DNA of 50,713 nucleotides from an uncultured Clostridium sp. GTDB lineage: Bacteria > Bacillota > Clostridia > Peptostreptococcales > Peptostreptococcaceae. Positions 34,424 to 43,633 of this stretch are shown here, one piece after another. The stretch covers positions 1 through 50,713 of the forward strand of contig CAMBXR010000013.1 of the NCBI GenBank assembly GCA_945871955.1, given 5' to 3'. How positions within the stretch are numbered: the stretch's first letter is position 1; each line of letters starts with the position of its first letter. The position numbers and the translations under genes were made by a program. The notes under the pieces are model-generated. The model had not been told where the DNA came from. It saw nothing but the letters and a program-made list of their open reading frames with translations, and made no database searches.

Positions 34424-34560
34424 GTTAAAAGAACCATTAGATGTGGTGTATTATAGTTAATTTATAATCTCAGTGCAAGAAAGGTTGTAATGGTTCAATT
34501 AAAATAAAATAGAAGTAAAAGCCAAATAAGTGCACTTAGTATACTTATTTGGCTTTTTTA
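34424..34560 (+). promoter_or_regulatory. Structured leader with terminator ahead of the MATE exporter (riboswitch-like)
   Basis: GAACCATTA (34431-34439) pairs with TAATGGTTC (34488-34496), closing a ~48-nt domain that contains a second helix, ATTATA/TATAAT (about 34450-34468), and CAGTGCAAGAAAGG. A 15-bp terminator follows: AAAAGCCAAATAAGT (34517-34531) with ACTTATTTGGCTTTT (34543-34557) and a T-run, 25 bp before the exporter start. The layout of closed domain, terminator and gene is that of a riboswitch or attenuator, but I do not recognise the class. It fills most of the 320-bp gap after the DUF1648 gene. Confidence 0.5.
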
Positions 34561-34583
34561 TTTTACAAAAAGGAGGATAAATC

Positions 34584-35924
34584 ATGACAAATTTAAATTT
34601 ATTGAAGGATAATGAAAGAAAAGTTTTTTATCATTATTTAATACCATCTATATGTTCTACTCTTGTTACATCTATTTATATATTAGTAGATACCCTTATA
34701 ATTGGACAAGGAGTAGGAGCAAAAGGAATTTCTGCTTTAAATATATTTCTACCATTTTTCACTATTTATAATGGAATAGGTCTCATGTTTGGTTTAGGTG
34801 GAGGGATTTTAATCTCCATAGAAGACGGTATAGGAAATAAAAAGAAAGCTGATAGCTACTTTAATTCTGCTTTTATAGGTGTAATAGTAATAGGAATTAT
34901 TTTTACTTTATTAACAAATATATTTTTAAAAGATATAGCTTATTTTCTTGGAGCTAATGAAAATAGTATTGATTTAGTTATGGAATATGGAAGATGTATA
35001 TCTTTATTTATACCTACATTTATAGCCTCTAACTTTTTATCACCAATTGTTCGTAATAAGAAATCACCCAAACTGGCAATGATGTCAGTTCTTATAGGAG
35101 CGGGTTTAAATATTATTCTTGATTATATATTTGTTTTCCCTATGAATATGGGCATGATTGGTGCTGCATTGGCAACAGTTATAGGAAGCTTAACAACAAG
35201 TTTAGTTCTTTTAACTCATTTTATAAAGAAGGAAAATAGAATAAAGGTGTCTTTAAAAGAAGTATCTTTTGAGATGATACAAAAAATAATAAGTTGTGGT
35301 GGTTCTACTTTTTTAATGGAAGTAGCTAGTGGATTTGTAATATTTATATTTAATATTCAAATTTTAAGATATATAGGCGATATTGGTATAGTAGTTTATG
35401 GAATTATATCAAATTGTGTAATAGTGGGAATGGCTTTATTTAATGGTGTAGCTCAAGCCAGCCAACCAATTATAGCTACTAATTATGGAGCAAAAGAAAA
35501 CAAACGTGTTCAAACAGTATTAAAATATGCAATGATAACAACTATTTTAATAGGTTGTATACTATTTGCCATAGTATTTATATTTACAGAAGAGGTAATT
35601 TGTACCTTTGTTAAGGCTGATGAACAAATTATATATATGGGAATTCCAGCAGTGAGAATGTACTTAAGTGCGTTTTGTATAATGAATATAAATATATTAC
35701 TTTGTAATTACTTCCAATCTGTTGGAATGGAAAAACCATCAATACTAATTTCTATTATAAGAGGATTTTTACTTAATATAATACTTGTGTTAAGTTTACC
35801 GATGATATTAGGAGGATATAGTTTGTGGATAATAGTTCCAATAACAGAAATTATAACTTTACTGGGAATAGTAATGTATACTAAAAAATCTAATGTAAAA
35901 ATATTAGATAAAATTGCAATATAG
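34584..35924 (+). CDS. MATE-family multidrug/metabolite exporter
   Basis: Twelve-helix cation-coupled exporter (446 aa) with the two-fold repeat of the MATE fold. Typical pieces are LIPSICSTLVTSIYILVDTL, IGQGVGAKGISALNI, LGGGILISIEDGIGNKKKA, GAGLNIILDYIFVF and GMIGAALATVIGS in the first half and GVAQASQPIIATNYGAKENK in the second. It resembles the DinF/NorM-like clostridial group. AAGGAGG precedes the ATG. The leader in front suggests ligand- or translation-dependent control. Substrate not predictable. Confidence 0.94.
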   Translation: MTNLNLLKDNERKVFYHYLIPSICSTLVTSIYILVDTLIIGQGVGAKGISALNIFLPFFTIYNGIGLMFGLGGGILISIEDGIGNKKKADSYFNSAFIGVIVIGIIFTLLTNIFLKDIAYFLGANENSIDLVMEYGRCISLFIPTFIASNFLSPIVRNKKSPKLAMMSVLIGAGLNIILDYIFVFPMNMGMIGAALATVIGSLTTSLVLLTHFIKKENRIKVSLKEVSFEMIQKIISCGGSTFLMEVASGFVIFIFNIQILRYIGDIGIVVYGIISNCVIVGMALFNGVAQASQPIIATNYGAKENKRVQTVLKYAMITTILIGCILFAIVFIFTEEVICTFVKADEQIIYMGIPAVRMYLSAFCIMNINILLCNYFQSVGMEKPSILISIIRGFLLNIILVLSLPMILGGYSLWIIVPITEIITLLGIVMYTKKSNVKILDKIAI

Positions 35925-35998
35925 TAATTTTTATTTTAATTAATATGTGAAGGGGAAAATTATAATATAGGCGAAAAATTAAATGAAAGGATGAAAAG

Positions 35999-38098
35999 AT
36001 GGAAATAAGTAAATTAGGTGAAGTCTTAAGATCTTATACAGATAAATTAAAATATAATAGTGGATTTGCTGCATTTAAAAGAAATTATGTTAGCAATGAT
36101 TATGTAAATATAAGAGGAAATGAAGCCACTTTTTATGGAACAGTTTTTGATGAACATCATAGAAGAAGTTATACAGCTATGATAAATATTGATACTGACA
36201 AAAGGACAATTTCTAATGTAAGTTGTGACTGTCAAAATGTATTTAATAACAAAGGTCCTGTAGTTTGTCCTCATATAGTGGCAACAGTGCTTACAGGAAT
36301 AAAAAAATTAAGAGACAAAACAAAAGAAGAGTTTTCTGAAGGAGATGTGGTTTTAAATCCTTCTGTAATATTTGATATTAGTCAGTCAAGAAATGGAAAC
36401 TTAGGAGGTAACTTGAGTATTGATGGTATTGATAAAAATGAATATGAGAATATATTTCAATCTTATAAAGAAAATTATAAATACCATCTTATGCCAGATG
36501 GCAGTTATATAGATTTAAAAAATAATGATTTAGAGAAAATATTTCAATTAATAGATGTACTAGGAATCTACGGTGATTTTAACAAAATAAAAATACCAGA
36601 AAGTAAGGCTATTTTTCTAGAAAAATTTTTAGATGATGAAAGTCTAAGTTTTATTAGTGGGAAAAAATATATAGATAATGTAATTAAAAAATATAATAAA
36701 CTAGATACAAATATAAAAGTACCTGAAAATTTAAAGGCAACTCTTAGAGATTATCAAGTAGAAGGTTTTGAATTTTTTAATACTTTAGCAAATTACAACT
36801 TTGGTGGAATATTAGCAGATGAAATGGGACTTGGTAAAACAGTACAGACTTTAGCTTTTTTACTTTCACAAAAAGATAAAAAAAGTATAGTAATAACTCC
36901 TACATCATTAATTTTTAACTGGAAAAGTGAATTTGAAAAATTTACACCAGATATTAAACTTGGTATAGCTTATGGTAATAAAGCAAACAGACATAAAATA
37001 CTAGAAAATTATAAAGATTATGATGTGATATTAACTAGTTATGGAACTTATAAAAATGATATGGAAAAATATGAAGACTTAGAGTTTGACTACTGTATAA
37101 TAGATGAAGCTCAAAATATAAAAAATCCAGACTCAATTATTACAAAAGCTATAAAAACAGTTAATGCTAGAGTGAAATTCGCTTTAACGGGAACTCCAAT
37201 TGAGAACAATCTTATGGAGCTTTGGTCTATATTTGACTTTGTAATGCCAGGATATTTATATAATAAACATAAGTTTGAAAAAATATTTGCAAATAATGAA
37301 AAAAATTATTCACAGTTAAAGAATTTAATTAAACCATTTATGCTTAGAAGAACTAAAAAAGAGGTTATTGATGAATTGCCAGAAAAAATAGAACAAAAAT
37401 TTTATGTTGAATTGGAAAAAGAGCATAAAAGAGCATATAGGAGTTTTGTTAATTTAATAAAAAGAAGAATATTAGAAAATAATGAAGATAATATGACTGT
37501 ATTTTCATATTTGACTAAACTTAGACAGCTTAGTATTGCACCGGAAATAATAGTGAAAAATTATAAAGGTAAAAACTCTAAATTAGAAATATTAATGGAT
37601 ATAATAAAACAAGAAAAAGATAGAAAAATTTTAGTTTTCTCTCAGTTTACAAAAGTTCTCAAACTTATAGAAGAAAGATTAGAAGAAGAAAATATATCTT
37701 ATTCTTATTTAGATGGAAAAACAGATCCGAAGCAAAGAGTAAAGCTTGTGGAGGAATTTAATAATAGCAAAGAAAAAAGAGTATTTTTAATATCGCTAAA
37801 AGCAGGAGGTACAGGATTAAATTTAACAAGTGCATCTATGGTAATTCACTTTGATCCTTGGTTTAATCCAGCTGTTGAAGCTCAGGCTAGTGATAGAGCA
37901 CATAGAATTGGCCAAAGAGATGTAGTAGATGTAATAAAGTTGATTTCTAAAAATACAGTAGAAGAAAAAGTTATATCTATGCAAGATGATAAAAAAGAAC
38001 TGATAGAAGATATAATTAATTCTAATTTAGAAAATGTAACAGCTCTAAAAAAATTATCAAAAGAAGATATTATAGATTTATTTGAAAATATGGAATAA
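35999..38098 (+). CDS. SNF2-family helicase with N-terminal SWIM zinc finger
   Basis: ATP-dependent DNA translocase (699 aa). The SWIM finger is Cys76, Cys78, Cys90 and His92 in VSCDCQN and VVCPHIV. The helicase domains hold Walker A DEMGLGKTVQ (about residues 274-283), motif II DEAQNIKNP (about 368), ALTGTPIENNLMELWSIFDF, LRRTKKEVIDELPEK, FLISLKAGGTGLNLTSAS and DRAHRIGQRDVVDV. Many SWIM-SNF2 proteins of clostridia are ~1000 residues with a longer middle region; this one is compact. AAAGGATG precedes the ATG. Likely acts in transcription-coupled or recombination processes, but its role in bacteria is poorly known. Confidence 0.93.
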   Translation: MEISKLGEVLRSYTDKLKYNSGFAAFKRNYVSNDYVNIRGNEATFYGTVFDEHHRRSYTAMINIDTDKRTISNVSCDCQNVFNNKGPVVCPHIVATVLTGIKKLRDKTKEEFSEGDVVLNPSVIFDISQSRNGNLGGNLSIDGIDKNEYENIFQSYKENYKYHLMPDGSYIDLKNNDLEKIFQLIDVLGIYGDFNKIKIPESKAIFLEKFLDDESLSFISGKKYIDNVIKKYNKLDTNIKVPENLKATLRDYQVEGFEFFNTLANYNFGGILADEMGLGKTVQTLAFLLSQKDKKSIVITPTSLIFNWKSEFEKFTPDIKLGIAYGNKANRHKILENYKDYDVILTSYGTYKNDMEKYEDLEFDYCIIDEAQNIKNPDSIITKAIKTVNARVKFALTGTPIENNLMELWSIFDFVMPGYLYNKHKFEKIFANNEKNYSQLKNLIKPFMLRRTKKEVIDELPEKIEQKFYVELEKEHKRAYRSFVNLIKRRILENNEDNMTVFSYLTKLRQLSIAPEIIVKNYKGKNSKLEILMDIIKQEKDRKILVFSQFTKVLKLIEERLEEENISYSYLDGKTDPKQRVKLVEEFNNSKEKRVFLISLKAGGTGLNLTSASMVIHFDPWFNPAVEAQASDRAHRIGQRDVVDVIKLISKNTVEEKVISMQDDKKELIEDIINSNLENVTALKKLSKEDIIDLFENME

Positions 38099-38416
38099 AA
38101 AACAAGAAAAAAGATGGCAAAACCATCTTTCAAGTTATAATTCATACTCGGGGAAAGTAAGAATATATTTAAGATAATTATTATATATAAGGGTTAAAAT
38201 ACTTGAAAAACAAAAAAGTCAGAAGCTCATAGCCTTCTGACTTTTTATATATCATTCAAAATATAATTATTAATTATCTTATTATTAATATTATGATACA
38301 TTGGTTCACATAATTTGTCAATTATATTTTATATTTTATATTGTAGCAAAAAAAGATTTCTAACATAGAATTATTAATAAAAGAGGATTTTAGTTTTTAT
38401 AGGGGGATAGTGATAT
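38099..38416. other. Gene-free gap with two hairpins
   Basis: AAAGATGG (38110-38117) / CCATCTTT (38123-38130) has a good T-run only on the minus strand. AAAGTCAGAAG/CTTCTGACTTT (about 38214-38244) has T-runs on both strands. No ORF with a ribosome binding site was seen between them, so they may bound an unrecognised small RNA or be redundant terminators after the SNF2 gene. Bases 38250-38400 hold only AT-rich promoter-like sequence for the DUF4397 gene. Confidence 0.5.
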
Positions 38417-39040
38417 ATGATTATTAGAAATGATATGGATGTATCTTATGTAAGAGTATTTCATGCTTCACCAAATGCACCAGCAGTAGATGTTTATATT
38501 AATAAAGCACTTGTTTTTAGTAATATAAGCTTTAAAGATTTCTCAGAATATATTCCACTTTCAAAGGGAGAATATGAAATGGAAGTATATCCGGCGAATC
38601 AAAAAAATACACCAGTAATTACAGAAAATATTCAAGTACCAGAAAAGCAAGTTATTACAGTAGCAATAGCAGGAAATCTTGATGATCTTCAAGTGGTTCC
38701 ATATATAGAAGGAAATGCAGAAGATCTACCAGTAAATCAAAGTAGAGTAAGAGCTATACATTTATCACCAGATGCACCAGAAGTTGATATACTTGTAAAT
38801 AATAACTTAGCTTTTGATGATGTAGGCTTTTTAGATGCAAGTGATTATATACAACTTCCTTCTGCTATCTATGATGTAACAATAAATATAGCAGATACAC
38901 AAGATATTGTATTATCTTTGAGACCAGACTTTAAAAGCCAAAAAGTTTATACTATTTATATAGTTGGTAACCCGCCAGATTTATCAGGGATACAATCATT
39001 AGATGGTACTACATTTGTAAGATTTATTCTAAAGAAATAG
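38417..39040 (+). CDS. Protein with two DUF4397 domains
   Basis: A 207-residue protein made of two similar beta-sandwich repeats, SYVRVFHASPNAPAVDVYIN (residue ~9) and RVRAIHLSPDAPEVDILVN (residue ~110), each the hallmark of DUF4397. No signal peptide or membrane segment is present, whereas many DUF4397 proteins are secreted; cytosolic or mother-cell location, for example spore coat, is possible. AGGGGGATAGTG precedes the ATG. The last codons form one arm of a long terminator hairpin. Confidence 0.88.
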   Translation: MIIRNDMDVSYVRVFHASPNAPAVDVYINKALVFSNISFKDFSEYIPLSKGEYEMEVYPANQKNTPVITENIQVPEKQVITVAIAGNLDDLQVVPYIEGNAEDLPVNQSRVRAIHLSPDAPEVDILVNNNLAFDDVGFLDASDYIQLPSAIYDVTINIADTQDIVLSLRPDFKSQKVYTIYIVGNPPDLSGIQSLDGTTFVRFILKK

Positions 39041-39072
39041 AGGTAATATACCTCTATTTTTTAGAATAAATC
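39021..39072 (+). terminator. Very long terminator hairpin overlapping the end of the DUF4397 gene
   Basis: GATTTATTCTA (39021-39031) pairs with TAGAATAAATC (39062-39072), and inside it AATAGAGG (39036-39043) pairs with CCTCTATT (39051-39058). A T-run follows the inner helix, and the stop codon 39038-39040 lies in the stem. Confidence 0.85.
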
Positions 39073-39178
39073 TTTACTATCTATAAAATGTATAATAATT
39101 GAAATATATATTAAATACTATTATAATTACAGTATAATTGGGAAAGATAAAGGTTTTACATTGAAGGAGGTATAATAT

Positions 39179-40054
39179 ATGGGACAGTATGAAATATTTA
39201 CAGATGCTACAAGTGATTTGCCACAAGAAATAATTGATACTCTTGGAGTTAAAGTTATTCCTATGGATTTTGAGATAAATAATAAAGTTTACTCTCATTA
39301 TCCTGATGAAAGGAATCTTGATAGCAAAACATTTTATGAAATGACTCAACAGGGGATAATGGCAACAACTACACAAATTACTCCAGCTAGATTTATAGAA
39401 TATTTTATTCCTACACTTGAAGAAGGTAAGGATATATTATATATTTGTTTTTCATCTGGTTTAAGTGGTACATACGGATCATCACAAGTTGCTATTCAAA
39501 ATTTAAAAGAAGATTATCCAAATAGAAAAATAATGTCAGTTGACTCTTTATGTGCATCATGCGGAGAAGGTCTTTTAGTTTATTTGGCAGCTAAGGAAAA
39601 GGAAAAAGGTAAAACTATAGAAGAATTATATAATTGGGTAGAAGAAAATAGACTAAATATTTGTCACTGGTATAAAGTAGATGACTTATTCCATTTAAAA
39701 AGAGGTGGAAGAATAGGCTCTATTGCAGCTACTTTTGGTACGGCACTTAATATAAAGCCATTACTAAATATGGATAATGAAGGTAAACTTCAATTGGTTG
39801 AAAAGGTAAGGGGAACGAAAGCTTGTGAGCATCACATGATTAATAAATTAAAAGAAAATTATTTGCCTAATAAGTATGATACAATAATAATATCCCATGC
39901 AGATTGTGAATATGAAGCATTGTCATTGGAAAAAATGTTGAGAAAAGAGTGTGAAGTTGGGGAGATAATTCACTCAAAAATAGGACCTGTAATAGGGGCT
40001 CATAGTGGTAAAGGTACATTATTAATCAACTTTTATGGGAAGAAAAGACAATAA
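39179..40054 (+). CDS. DegV-family fatty-acid-binding protein
   Basis: DegV/FakB-like protein (291 aa), which holds a fatty acid for phosphorylation by the FakA kinase in phospholipid synthesis. Typical segments are YEIFTDATSDLPQEII at the start, TTTQITPARF, FSSGLSGTYGSS, SVDSLCASCGEGLLV, DDLFHLKRGGRIG and a final IGPVIGAHSGKGTLLINFYG. The length is typical. AAGGAGG (39166-39172) lies 6 nt before the ATG. No fakA is adjacent, which is usual because several DegV paralogues share one kinase. Confidence 0.95.
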   Translation: MGQYEIFTDATSDLPQEIIDTLGVKVIPMDFEINNKVYSHYPDERNLDSKTFYEMTQQGIMATTTQITPARFIEYFIPTLEEGKDILYICFSSGLSGTYGSSQVAIQNLKEDYPNRKIMSVDSLCASCGEGLLVYLAAKEKEKGKTIEELYNWVEENRLNICHWYKVDDLFHLKRGGRIGSIAATFGTALNIKPLLNMDNEGKLQLVEKVRGTKACEHHMINKLKENYLPNKYDTIIISHADCEYEALSLEKMLRKECEVGEIIHSKIGPVIGAHSGKGTLLINFYGKKRQ

Positions 40055-40114
40055 TTATATATATGAATTTTATGTGAGATTGTAGACTAAGTTAAGCATA
40101 TAACTAAAATAAAT

Positions 40115-40153
40115 AAAAATACACCTAATTAATTTTTTAGGTGTATTTTTTAT
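40115..40153 (+). terminator. Terminator of the degV-like gene
   Basis: AAAAATACACCTAA (40115-40128) pairs with TTAGGTGTATTTTT (40137-40150), followed by further Ts. Confidence 0.92.
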
Positions 40154-40236
40154 GTTTGTGAATTTTTATGAAAAGATGAATTCATGAAATTCAAGTTTTA
40201 TCCTCTTGTTTCCTGACACATCATCTAGCACATATG

Positions 40237-40317
40237 TTATTCTAAATATAGTTAAGAAAATGTTTTACCAAAGTTTATAGATTATTCTAAAAATGGTTAA
40301 GAAAATGTTTTACTAAA
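40237..40317 (+). repeat. Two copies of a 36-bp direct repeat upstream of the MFS gene
   Basis: A 36-bp sequence containing GTTAAGAAAATGTTTTAC occurs at 40237-40272 and, with four differences, at 40282-40317 (45 bp apart, about four helical turns). Both copies lie between the degV terminator and the transporter start, in a 327-bp gap without other features. They look like duplicated operator or activator sites. Confidence 0.6.
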
Positions 40318-40381
40318 ATAGACAAGCAATACAAATAAAAAATAATAACAAAGAAAAATAGAAATTGGAAGGAATATAATT

Positions 40382-41665
40382 ATGAGTACAACAAATAAAA
40401 AAATACAAAAAGGTTGGATGATACTAGCAGTTTGTATGTTAATACAAGCAATACCATACTGTATAGCAGCAAATATACAACCATTATTCATAAGTTCAAT
40501 AATAGCAGAACACGGATTTAGTTTAACTGGATTTTCATTAATATTTACTATAGGAAGTATAGTATCAGCAGTTGTAGGACCGTTTATAGGTTCATTATTT
40601 AGAAAAGTACATTTAAAAATTATGTATACTGTAGGAGCTGTGTTATGTGGTGGAGGATTTATATTATTCTCTATGTGTGATACACTACCAAAATTCTATG
40701 CAGTAGCAGCATTAGTTAATACAGGGGCGGCAATAATATCTTCTATAGGGGTACCGCTTTTAATAAACTCATGGTTTGATGGAAATATTAGAGGAAAAGC
40801 TTTAGGACTTGCATTTGCCGGAGGATCATTCGGTAACATATTCATGCAACAATTAGTTATGCGTTCAATAGCTGGAAATGGAACTTCAAGCACTTACTTC
40901 ACATTTGGAGTAGTTTCGTTAGCAGTATCTTTAGTTATAGGGTTATTCTTAGTAAAAATGCCTAAAGATGAAAGTGAAATAGTTAAAGGAAATAATAAAG
41001 ATTCAGAAGTAGCAGAAAATAATACTGAAGAAGTAGATATATCTTATACATTAAAAGAAGCACAAGGTACAAAATACTTCTGGATGATAGCAGTAGGATT
41101 CTTATTTGTAGGTCTTTATGTATCTGCTTACTCAGTACAACATGCTAACTATTTCCAAAGTGAATTAAAATTAACAGCATCAGCTATAGGACTTACTGGT
41201 TCAATATTTGCAGTATGTTCATTATTTGGAACTATAATAGGTGGAATACTATTCGATAAATTAGGTGTTGTAAAAACATTATTAATATCTGCAGTATCAG
41301 TTGCAGCTTCAGGAGTAAGTATAGTACTTGCTGGAACTAACCCAATATTTGCACATTTATTCTCTGCTGTAAAAGGTTTAGCAACATTCATATATATGAT
41401 GGCACCTGCATACTTAGTTGGAGAATACTTCGGTAAAAAAGAATATGGTTCAATATTAGGTATGGTTCAATTAATATTCGCTATAGGATTCTCAGGTGGA
41501 TCTGTATTATTCGGTGTTTTAGTATCTATATTTGGATATAATACAACTTGGATGATAATACTAGGATTTGTAGTTATGGCATTCTTCTTATTAATAACTG
41601 CATCTAAAGGTATGATTAAGTTAAATAAAGAAAGAAAAGAAAATATGGCTAAAATGTCAGCTTAA
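40382..41665 (+). CDS. MFS transporter, oxalate/formate antiporter (OFA)-like
   Basis: Twelve-helix major facilitator (427 aa) with a ~40-residue acidic central loop (DESEIVKGNNKDSEVAENN). Features of the OFA group are KGWMILAVCMLIQAIPYCIA in helix 1, GPFIGSLFRKVHLK as the helix 2-3 loop, NSWFDGNIRGKALGLAFAGG, and the C-half KGLATFIYMMAPAYLVGEYF. Proteins of this group move small carboxylates or other anions, but many clostridial members are uncharacterised. GGAAGG precedes the ATG. It is preceded by the 36-bp direct repeats and is convergent with a large HTH regulator. Confidence 0.9.
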   Translation: MSTTNKKIQKGWMILAVCMLIQAIPYCIAANIQPLFISSIIAEHGFSLTGFSLIFTIGSIVSAVVGPFIGSLFRKVHLKIMYTVGAVLCGGGFILFSMCDTLPKFYAVAALVNTGAAIISSIGVPLLINSWFDGNIRGKALGLAFAGGSFGNIFMQQLVMRSIAGNGTSSTYFTFGVVSLAVSLVIGLFLVKMPKDESEIVKGNNKDSEVAENNTEEVDISYTLKEAQGTKYFWMIAVGFLFVGLYVSAYSVQHANYFQSELKLTASAIGLTGSIFAVCSLFGTIIGGILFDKLGVVKTLLISAVSVAASGVSIVLAGTNPIFAHLFSAVKGLATFIYMMAPAYLVGEYFGKKEYGSILGMVQLIFAIGFSGGSVLFGVLVSIFGYNTTWMIILGFVVMAFFLLITASKGMIKLNKERKENMAKMSA

Positions 41666-41709
41666 TATAAAAAAAGAGTGAATCACTGATTCACTCTTTT
41701 TTTATATTA
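41663..41709. terminator. Perfect 23-bp palindromic bidirectional terminator holding both stop codons
   Basis: Bases 41663-41685 are the exact reverse complement of 41687-41709 around C41686. Both strands have an A-run before and a T-run after the GAGTGAATCA core. The TAA stops of the MFS gene and of the opposite regulator gene form the two ends. Confidence 0.95.
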
Positions 41710-43218
41710 TTTAACATCTTCACCTAAAGTATTGTTTATTATTCTTGTATAGCTTATGGATTTTGATACCCTATCTAAAATATCATCTTTATCTGATAAA
41801 ATTAAATCTTCACCGTAATTCCAAAGTTTATCAAAGAGATTATCAGACATTTTCTTAAAGTTAGTATCTCTTAATATAGAGTAATCATTTTTACCTGATA
41901 CAGGATGTACTTTTATAAATTTAAGATTTTTAGAAAGGTAAAAAGATGGATTATCTGTATACTTAAAATCTTCTATAAAATTACCATCAACTAATCTTAT
42001 TTCTACTTGATTATCTTCCATTAATATTTTTTCAATGTAAGATATATGTCTCTCTCTTTCTTTAAAGGTTAAAGTTACTGGAGTATTGAAAAAGTGAAGG
42101 CATCCAGATGACATATATTTTCTAAGTTCCACTTCATATATAAGAACTTTCAACTTAGACTTGTAAGTAGCATTGTGTAAAAATACATTTATTTTTCTAA
42201 GTTCATTTATAAGTTTTGGATTATCACCAAAGACTCTATGAGCAATTTCCATAAATAAATCTTCTGGCATGAAAAATTCATTAATAGAACCTAGAAGACA
42301 TCTCAAATCATTATTCATTATATATTGTATATAAGTTTGATCTTCTATCATATCAATAGGCGATTTTTTTAAGCAAAGATCTTTACCTTTACTTCTAAGT
42401 TTATATTCTAAATTATAATAAAATTCATTGATTAAATTTTTATCTTTAGATGTATTACTAAATAAGCACTCACCATCATTGTAGAAAATACTAGTGCATA
42501 AAAATCTATCTTTTATTATGAAAAAAGTAACATTGCTACTAACATCACAATTATATAATTTAAAATTAAGTTTAGGATAAGATGATAAAATACTTATGGT
42601 AAGAAGGGAATTTAGCACTTCTTCTGTATTTTCACCATCAAAGCCTAATAAGAAGTTAATTTTAACGTTAGTATGCTTGCTTAACTCATAAAAATATTTT
42701 TTCATATTAAAAAGGGCTATCTTATCTTTATGGTTTAATGAAAGTAAATTTACAGCAATTATGATATCTAAGTCATTACCGGCATTTACATTAAACTCTA
42801 TTTCTTCAACAATATGTTTTTGAAGTAGTGTAGGCTTTACTTCACAAGTTGAGTTGTAGTACTCTTGAGAAATAGAAGTCATAGGTATGTTTTGATTTCC
42901 TTTATTATTTGAGTTTTCAAAGTATACCTCTTGTAAAGTATTTTTGATATATTCATAAAGAAAGTCATCATCATCTCTTTCTAGTTCGAAATATTCTACT
43001 AAATTTTCTTTTGTATCATCATCTAGAGATTCTATTATAAAATTTGAAATATCTTCACAAATTTCTGTAGCTCTTTTAAAGCTAGGTAGATTTTTGGAGT
43101 TTACCCATTTATTGATATATGATGCATCGTATCCTAAATAAGAGGCTAATGAAGATTTCTTTTGTTTAGATATATATAGTAAATTTTCCAACACACCTCC
43201 AAAAGTTCTACTATTCAA
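41707..43218 (-). CDS. Large HTH-domain protein, probable transcriptional regulator
   Basis: A 503-residue protein. Residues ~8-50 read as an XRE-like helix-turn-helix (LENLLYISKQKKSSLASYLG, DASYINKWVNSKNLPS). The remaining ~440 residues are soluble, acidic, mixed alpha/beta and match no domain I can name; they could be a ligand-binding or oligomerisation region. It starts at TTG, 6 nt after GAGGG. Convergent with the MFS gene and divergent from the PfkB kinase with 415 bp between, so it probably controls one or both. An alternative is an orphan HTH effector with other activity. Confidence 0.75.
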   Translation of the reverse strand: MNSRTFGGVLENLLYISKQKKSSLASYLGYDASYINKWVNSKNLPSFKRATEICEDISNFIIESLDDDTKENLVEYFELERDDDDFLYEYIKNTLQEVYFENSNNKGNQNIPMTSISQEYYNSTCEVKPTLLQKHIVEEIEFNVNAGNDLDIIIAVNLLSLNHKDKIALFNMKKYFYELSKHTNVKINFLLGFDGENTEEVLNSLLTISILSSYPKLNFKLYNCDVSSNVTFFIIKDRFLCTSIFYNDGECLFSNTSKDKNLINEFYYNLEYKLRSKGKDLCLKKSPIDMIEDQTYIQYIMNNDLRCLLGSINEFFMPEDLFMEIAHRVFGDNPKLINELRKINVFLHNATYKSKLKVLIYEVELRKYMSSGCLHFFNTPVTLTFKERERHISYIEKILMEDNQVEIRLVDGNFIEDFKYTDNPSFYLSKNLKFIKVHPVSGKNDYSILRDTNFKKMSDNLFDKLWNYGEDLILSDKDDILDRVSKSISYTRIINNTLGEDVK

Positions 43219-43633
43219 TGTAATCCCTCATTTCTGTCATAAATTTAAATGTCTATTAAAAAAATATTATATCATTATTATTTTAACCTTTGAATAAAAA
43301 CTATGAATTTTATTGAAAAAGAAATTCAGTTTATTGAATCACTATATAAAATATAATTCTATATTTTAAAATATGTTTATTTATTATGGATTATTTGAAG
43401 AAAAAAATGTAATTATATATAATGAATTATAAAATTTAAATTGTTGATATATAGTAAAAAAATAAAATATTATGGTAATATTTTATTTACTAATAGTTAT
43501 TATAGGTTCAATAAATTTAACTTATGTTAATATGTAAAAAAATACATAGTAAAAATGTTGAAATTTGTAGAAATGTAAGTTAAAAATATGTTAAAATATA
43601 AAAATAATTTCTTAGAAAGGTTACGATTATATT
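43219..43633. other. Divergent regulatory gap between the HTH regulator and the PfkB kinase
   Basis: A 415-bp, very AT-rich gap. AAATAAAATATTA (43460-43472) and TAATATTTTATTT (43476-43488) form a perfect 13-bp hairpin with loop TGG; it could be an operator or, on the plus strand, a terminator of a short transcript. The 36-bp repeats found before the MFS gene are not present here. No ORF was seen. Confidence 0.45.
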
